This document shows, in pieces, positions 6,571-8,226 of a stretch of 8,226 nt of DNA. How positions within the stretch are numbered: position 1 is the first letter of the stretch; each line of letters opens with the position of its first letter. The position numbers and the translations under genes are program-made. The notes beneath the pieces are model-generated. The model saw only the letters and a list, made by a program, of their open reading frames with translations, had not been told where the DNA came from and did not search any database. Location of the stretch: contig JAIRSN010000129.1 of NCBI GenBank assembly GCA_031255425.1, positions 1 through 8,226 of the forward strand, written 5' to 3'. This DNA is from Dysgonamonadaceae bacterium (lineage in GTDB: Bacteria > Bacteroidota > Bacteroidia > Bacteroidales > Azobacteroidaceae).

Positions 6571-8063
6571 CAAAAAACACGCTATACCTCTATTTTCGTA
6601 TGCTGCTCTCGATGGGAGTGAGTTTATATACTTCCCGCGTGGTGTTGGATACGCTGGGGGTGGAGGATTATGGCATTTATAATGTGGTGGGTGGAGTGAT
6701 TGTGATGTTTGGGTTTCTAAACAGCAGTATGAGTGGTGCAACTTCAAGATTTTTAACCTTTGAACTGGGACGACAAGATTATGAAAAACTTAAAAAAACT
6801 TTTTCCGCAGCATTGACCGTACACTTTATCATTGCGGGAATCATTTTAATTTTAGGAGAAACCGTTGGTTTGTGGTTTTTGGAAAACAAGTTGGTTATTG
6901 CGGACGAAAGAATGGGAGCTGCGCGGTGGGTTTATCAATTATCTATTATAAGCGCAATGGTTAGTATTACGCAAGTGCCTTATAACGCTACAATTATTGC
7001 GCACGAGCGAATGAATGTTTATGCTTATGTAGAAATACTACACAGTCTGCTGAAATTGGGAATAGTTTATTTATTAGTAATAGGAAATTTTGATAAATTG
7101 ATATTGTATGCAGTATTGATTTTCTGTGTATCCATATTTATTGCTATGATATACCGGGGTTATTGCATGAAAAATTTTGAAGAATGTAAATATAAGTTTG
7201 AATGGCACGCAATAAAAAGTATTTATCCAATGCTTTCTTTTTCTGGATGGGATTTGTATGGAAATTTGAGTATTGTAGCGAGGACACAAGGGGTAAATAT
7301 GTTGTTAAATATGTTTTTTGGCCCAATATTGAATGCCGCTAATGCTGTGGCGGTTCAAGTTCAAAGCGTAGTAGTTTCTTTTGCTAACAATGCTATTGTT
7401 GCAGTACGTCCGCAAATCGTCAAAAGTTATGCTACTCAAAATTATCAATACGTAGTAATATTAGTTATGCATACAACCAAATACATCTATTTGTTAATGC
7501 TGATTTTGTCATTGCCTCTGATATTAGAAATGGATTTTGTTTTGAATATTTGGTTAAAAAATGTACCGACTTATGCTGTTGCTTTTTGTCGATGTACTTT
7601 GATGTTTAGTTTTTTCTCTACGATGTCAAATATTATTGTGACCGCTATCCATGCAACGGGAAATATTAAACGTCCAAGTTTAATAAATGGAACGCTCTAT
7701 TTATCTGTTTTGCCTGTTTCATATATAGCATTTAAATGGGGAGGAATCCCGGACATTCCATATATCTGTAATATCCTTTTTGTTTTTATCGGAATGATAT
7801 CGAATGCTTATACTCTTAAGTTGTATATTGTGCAATTTTCCATAAGAGAGTTTATTTATAAAGTATTGGGGGTATGTTTTTTTATAACATTTTTATCATT
7901 TGCCGTATCCATGTATGTAAAATATCATATATCGGAAGGTTTACTGCGTTTTGTTTCTATAGGATTGGTGTCAACTATTTCAATATTGTTGCTGACATAT
8001 TGTTTTGCTTTGGATAAACACACGAGATATAAAATCAGACATTTAATATATCGAAAACAATGA
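6546..8063 (+). CDS. wzx: Wzx-type oligosaccharide flippase, TTG start
   Basis: This 505-residue, strongly hydrophobic protein belongs to the polysaccharide-export/MOP flippase superfamily. These move lipid-linked oligosaccharide repeat units across the inner membrane before polymerisation. The N-terminal NNKRIAKNTLYLYFRMLLSM-type start, followed by SLYTSRVVLDTLGVEDYGIYNVVGG and SGATSRFLTFELG, is characteristic of Bacteroidales members. Roughly 12-14 membrane segments alternate with short loops up to about residue 490, and a basic tail (KHTRYKIRHLIYRK) should be cytoplasmic. An in-frame stop lies at 6531-6533 and no ATG lies upstream in frame. The next in-frame ATG would remove the conserved RIAKN segment, so TTG at 6546 is the best start. 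The body of the gene is clearly AT-richer than rarA-rsmF, as is usual for transferred polysaccharide genes. Its 3' end overlaps the next gene by ATGA. Confidence 0.88.
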   Translation: MESNNKRIAKNTLYLYFRMLLSMGVSLYTSRVVLDTLGVEDYGIYNVVGGVIVMFGFLNSSMSGATSRFLTFELGRQDYEKLKKTFSAALTVHFIIAGIILILGETVGLWFLENKLVIADERMGAARWVYQLSIISAMVSITQVPYNATIIAHERMNVYAYVEILHSLLKLGIVYLLVIGNFDKLILYAVLIFCVSIFIAMIYRGYCMKNFEECKYKFEWHAIKSIYPMLSFSGWDLYGNLSIVARTQGVNMLLNMFFGPILNAANAVAVQVQSVVVSFANNAIVAVRPQIVKSYATQNYQYVVILVMHTTKYIYLLMLILSLPLILEMDFVLNIWLKNVPTYAVAFCRCTLMFSFFSTMSNIIVTAIHATGNIKRPSLINGTLYLSVLPVSYIAFKWGGIPDIPYICNILFVFIGMISNAYTLKLYIVQFSIREFIYKVLGVCFFITFLSFAVSMYVKYHISEGLLRFVSIGLVSTISILLLTYCFALDKHTRYKIRHLIYRKQ

Positions 8064-8226
8064 GTGGATTAGTTAGTATTTTAACTCCATGTTATAATGG
8101 AGAAAAACATATATGGAGATTGTTGGATTCAATCTTGACGCAAACCTATTCAAAAATTGAGATGTTTATCATCGACGATGGTTCTACGGACAAGTCGGCG
8201 AAACTTATACAATCTTATATCCCAAA
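8060..8226 (+). CDS. Family 2 glycosyltransferase, 5' part only
   Basis: The reading frame starts at ATG 8060, overlapping the flippase stop by four bases, and is cut by the window end after 55 codons. The visible part is the beginning of a GT-A fold: VSILTPCYNGEKHI (nucleotide-binding start), a helix LLDSILTQTYSKIE, then MFIIDDGSTDKS with the DD motif typical of GT2 enzymes. Such enzymes transfer a sugar from a nucleotide donor to the lipid-linked repeat unit on the cytoplasmic face. The sugar and acceptor cannot be read from this portion. The overlap suggests translational coupling with the flippase. Confidence 0.9.
   Translation, partial: MSGLVSILTPCYNGEKHIWRLLDSILTQTYSKIEMFIIDDGSTDKSAKLIQSYIP

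Overview
The window looks like a Bacteroidales-type (Bacteroidota) chromosome. Three things point that way: a UpxY-like NusG paralogue heading a polysaccharide locus; promoter-like sequences of the Bacteroides type (TTTG, 19-20 bases, TAnnTTTG); and start codons that mostly lack a strong Shine-Dalgarno sequence. No genus can be named with confidence. All recognised genes are on the + strand.

Bases 1-549 hold no convincing gene. They carry five tandem copies of a 42-43 bp palindrome-bearing unit (1-217), a second AT-rich repeat built on AACAATT (250-324), and a strongly structured stretch with a candidate promoter and two hairpins ahead of the first gene. A housekeeping block follows: rarA (replication-fork AAA+ ATPase), serC (phosphoserine aminotransferase), pgk (phosphoglycerate kinase) and an RsmF-type rRNA m5C methyltransferase. 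Pgk makes 3-phosphoglycerate in glycolysis, the precursor of the serine branch in which SerC acts, so these neighbours are metabolically linked. An 11-bp perfect GC-rich hairpin sits just ahead of pgk and shows that the true pgk start is 3050, not the longer reading from 3008. The last coding bases of pgk and of the methyltransferase gene share an 18/19-nt match in the same reading frame.

From about 5655 the character changes to a surface-polysaccharide locus. A good Bacteroides-type promoter (5677-5707) starts a leader of roughly 330 bases, which contains an A7-TA-T7 palindrome, a perfect (AG)16 dinucleotide tract, a CGCGC hairpin and a strong intrinsic terminator just before the upxY-like antiterminator gene. 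The upxY-like gene is followed by an AT-rich Wzx-type flippase gene that appears to start at TTG, and then by the beginning of a family 2 glycosyltransferase gene cut by the window end. The flippase and glycosyltransferase genes overlap by ATGA.

The most interesting part is the leader at 5677-6043. It has an open frame (5737-5982) that passes through the (AG)16 tract and stops inside the 5' arm of the terminator, whereas the other two frames leaving the tract stop well before it. This suggests, as an untested hypothesis, that repeat slippage could set whether a ribosome reaches and disrupts the terminator. That would add a phase-variable attenuator to the expected UpxY antitermination.
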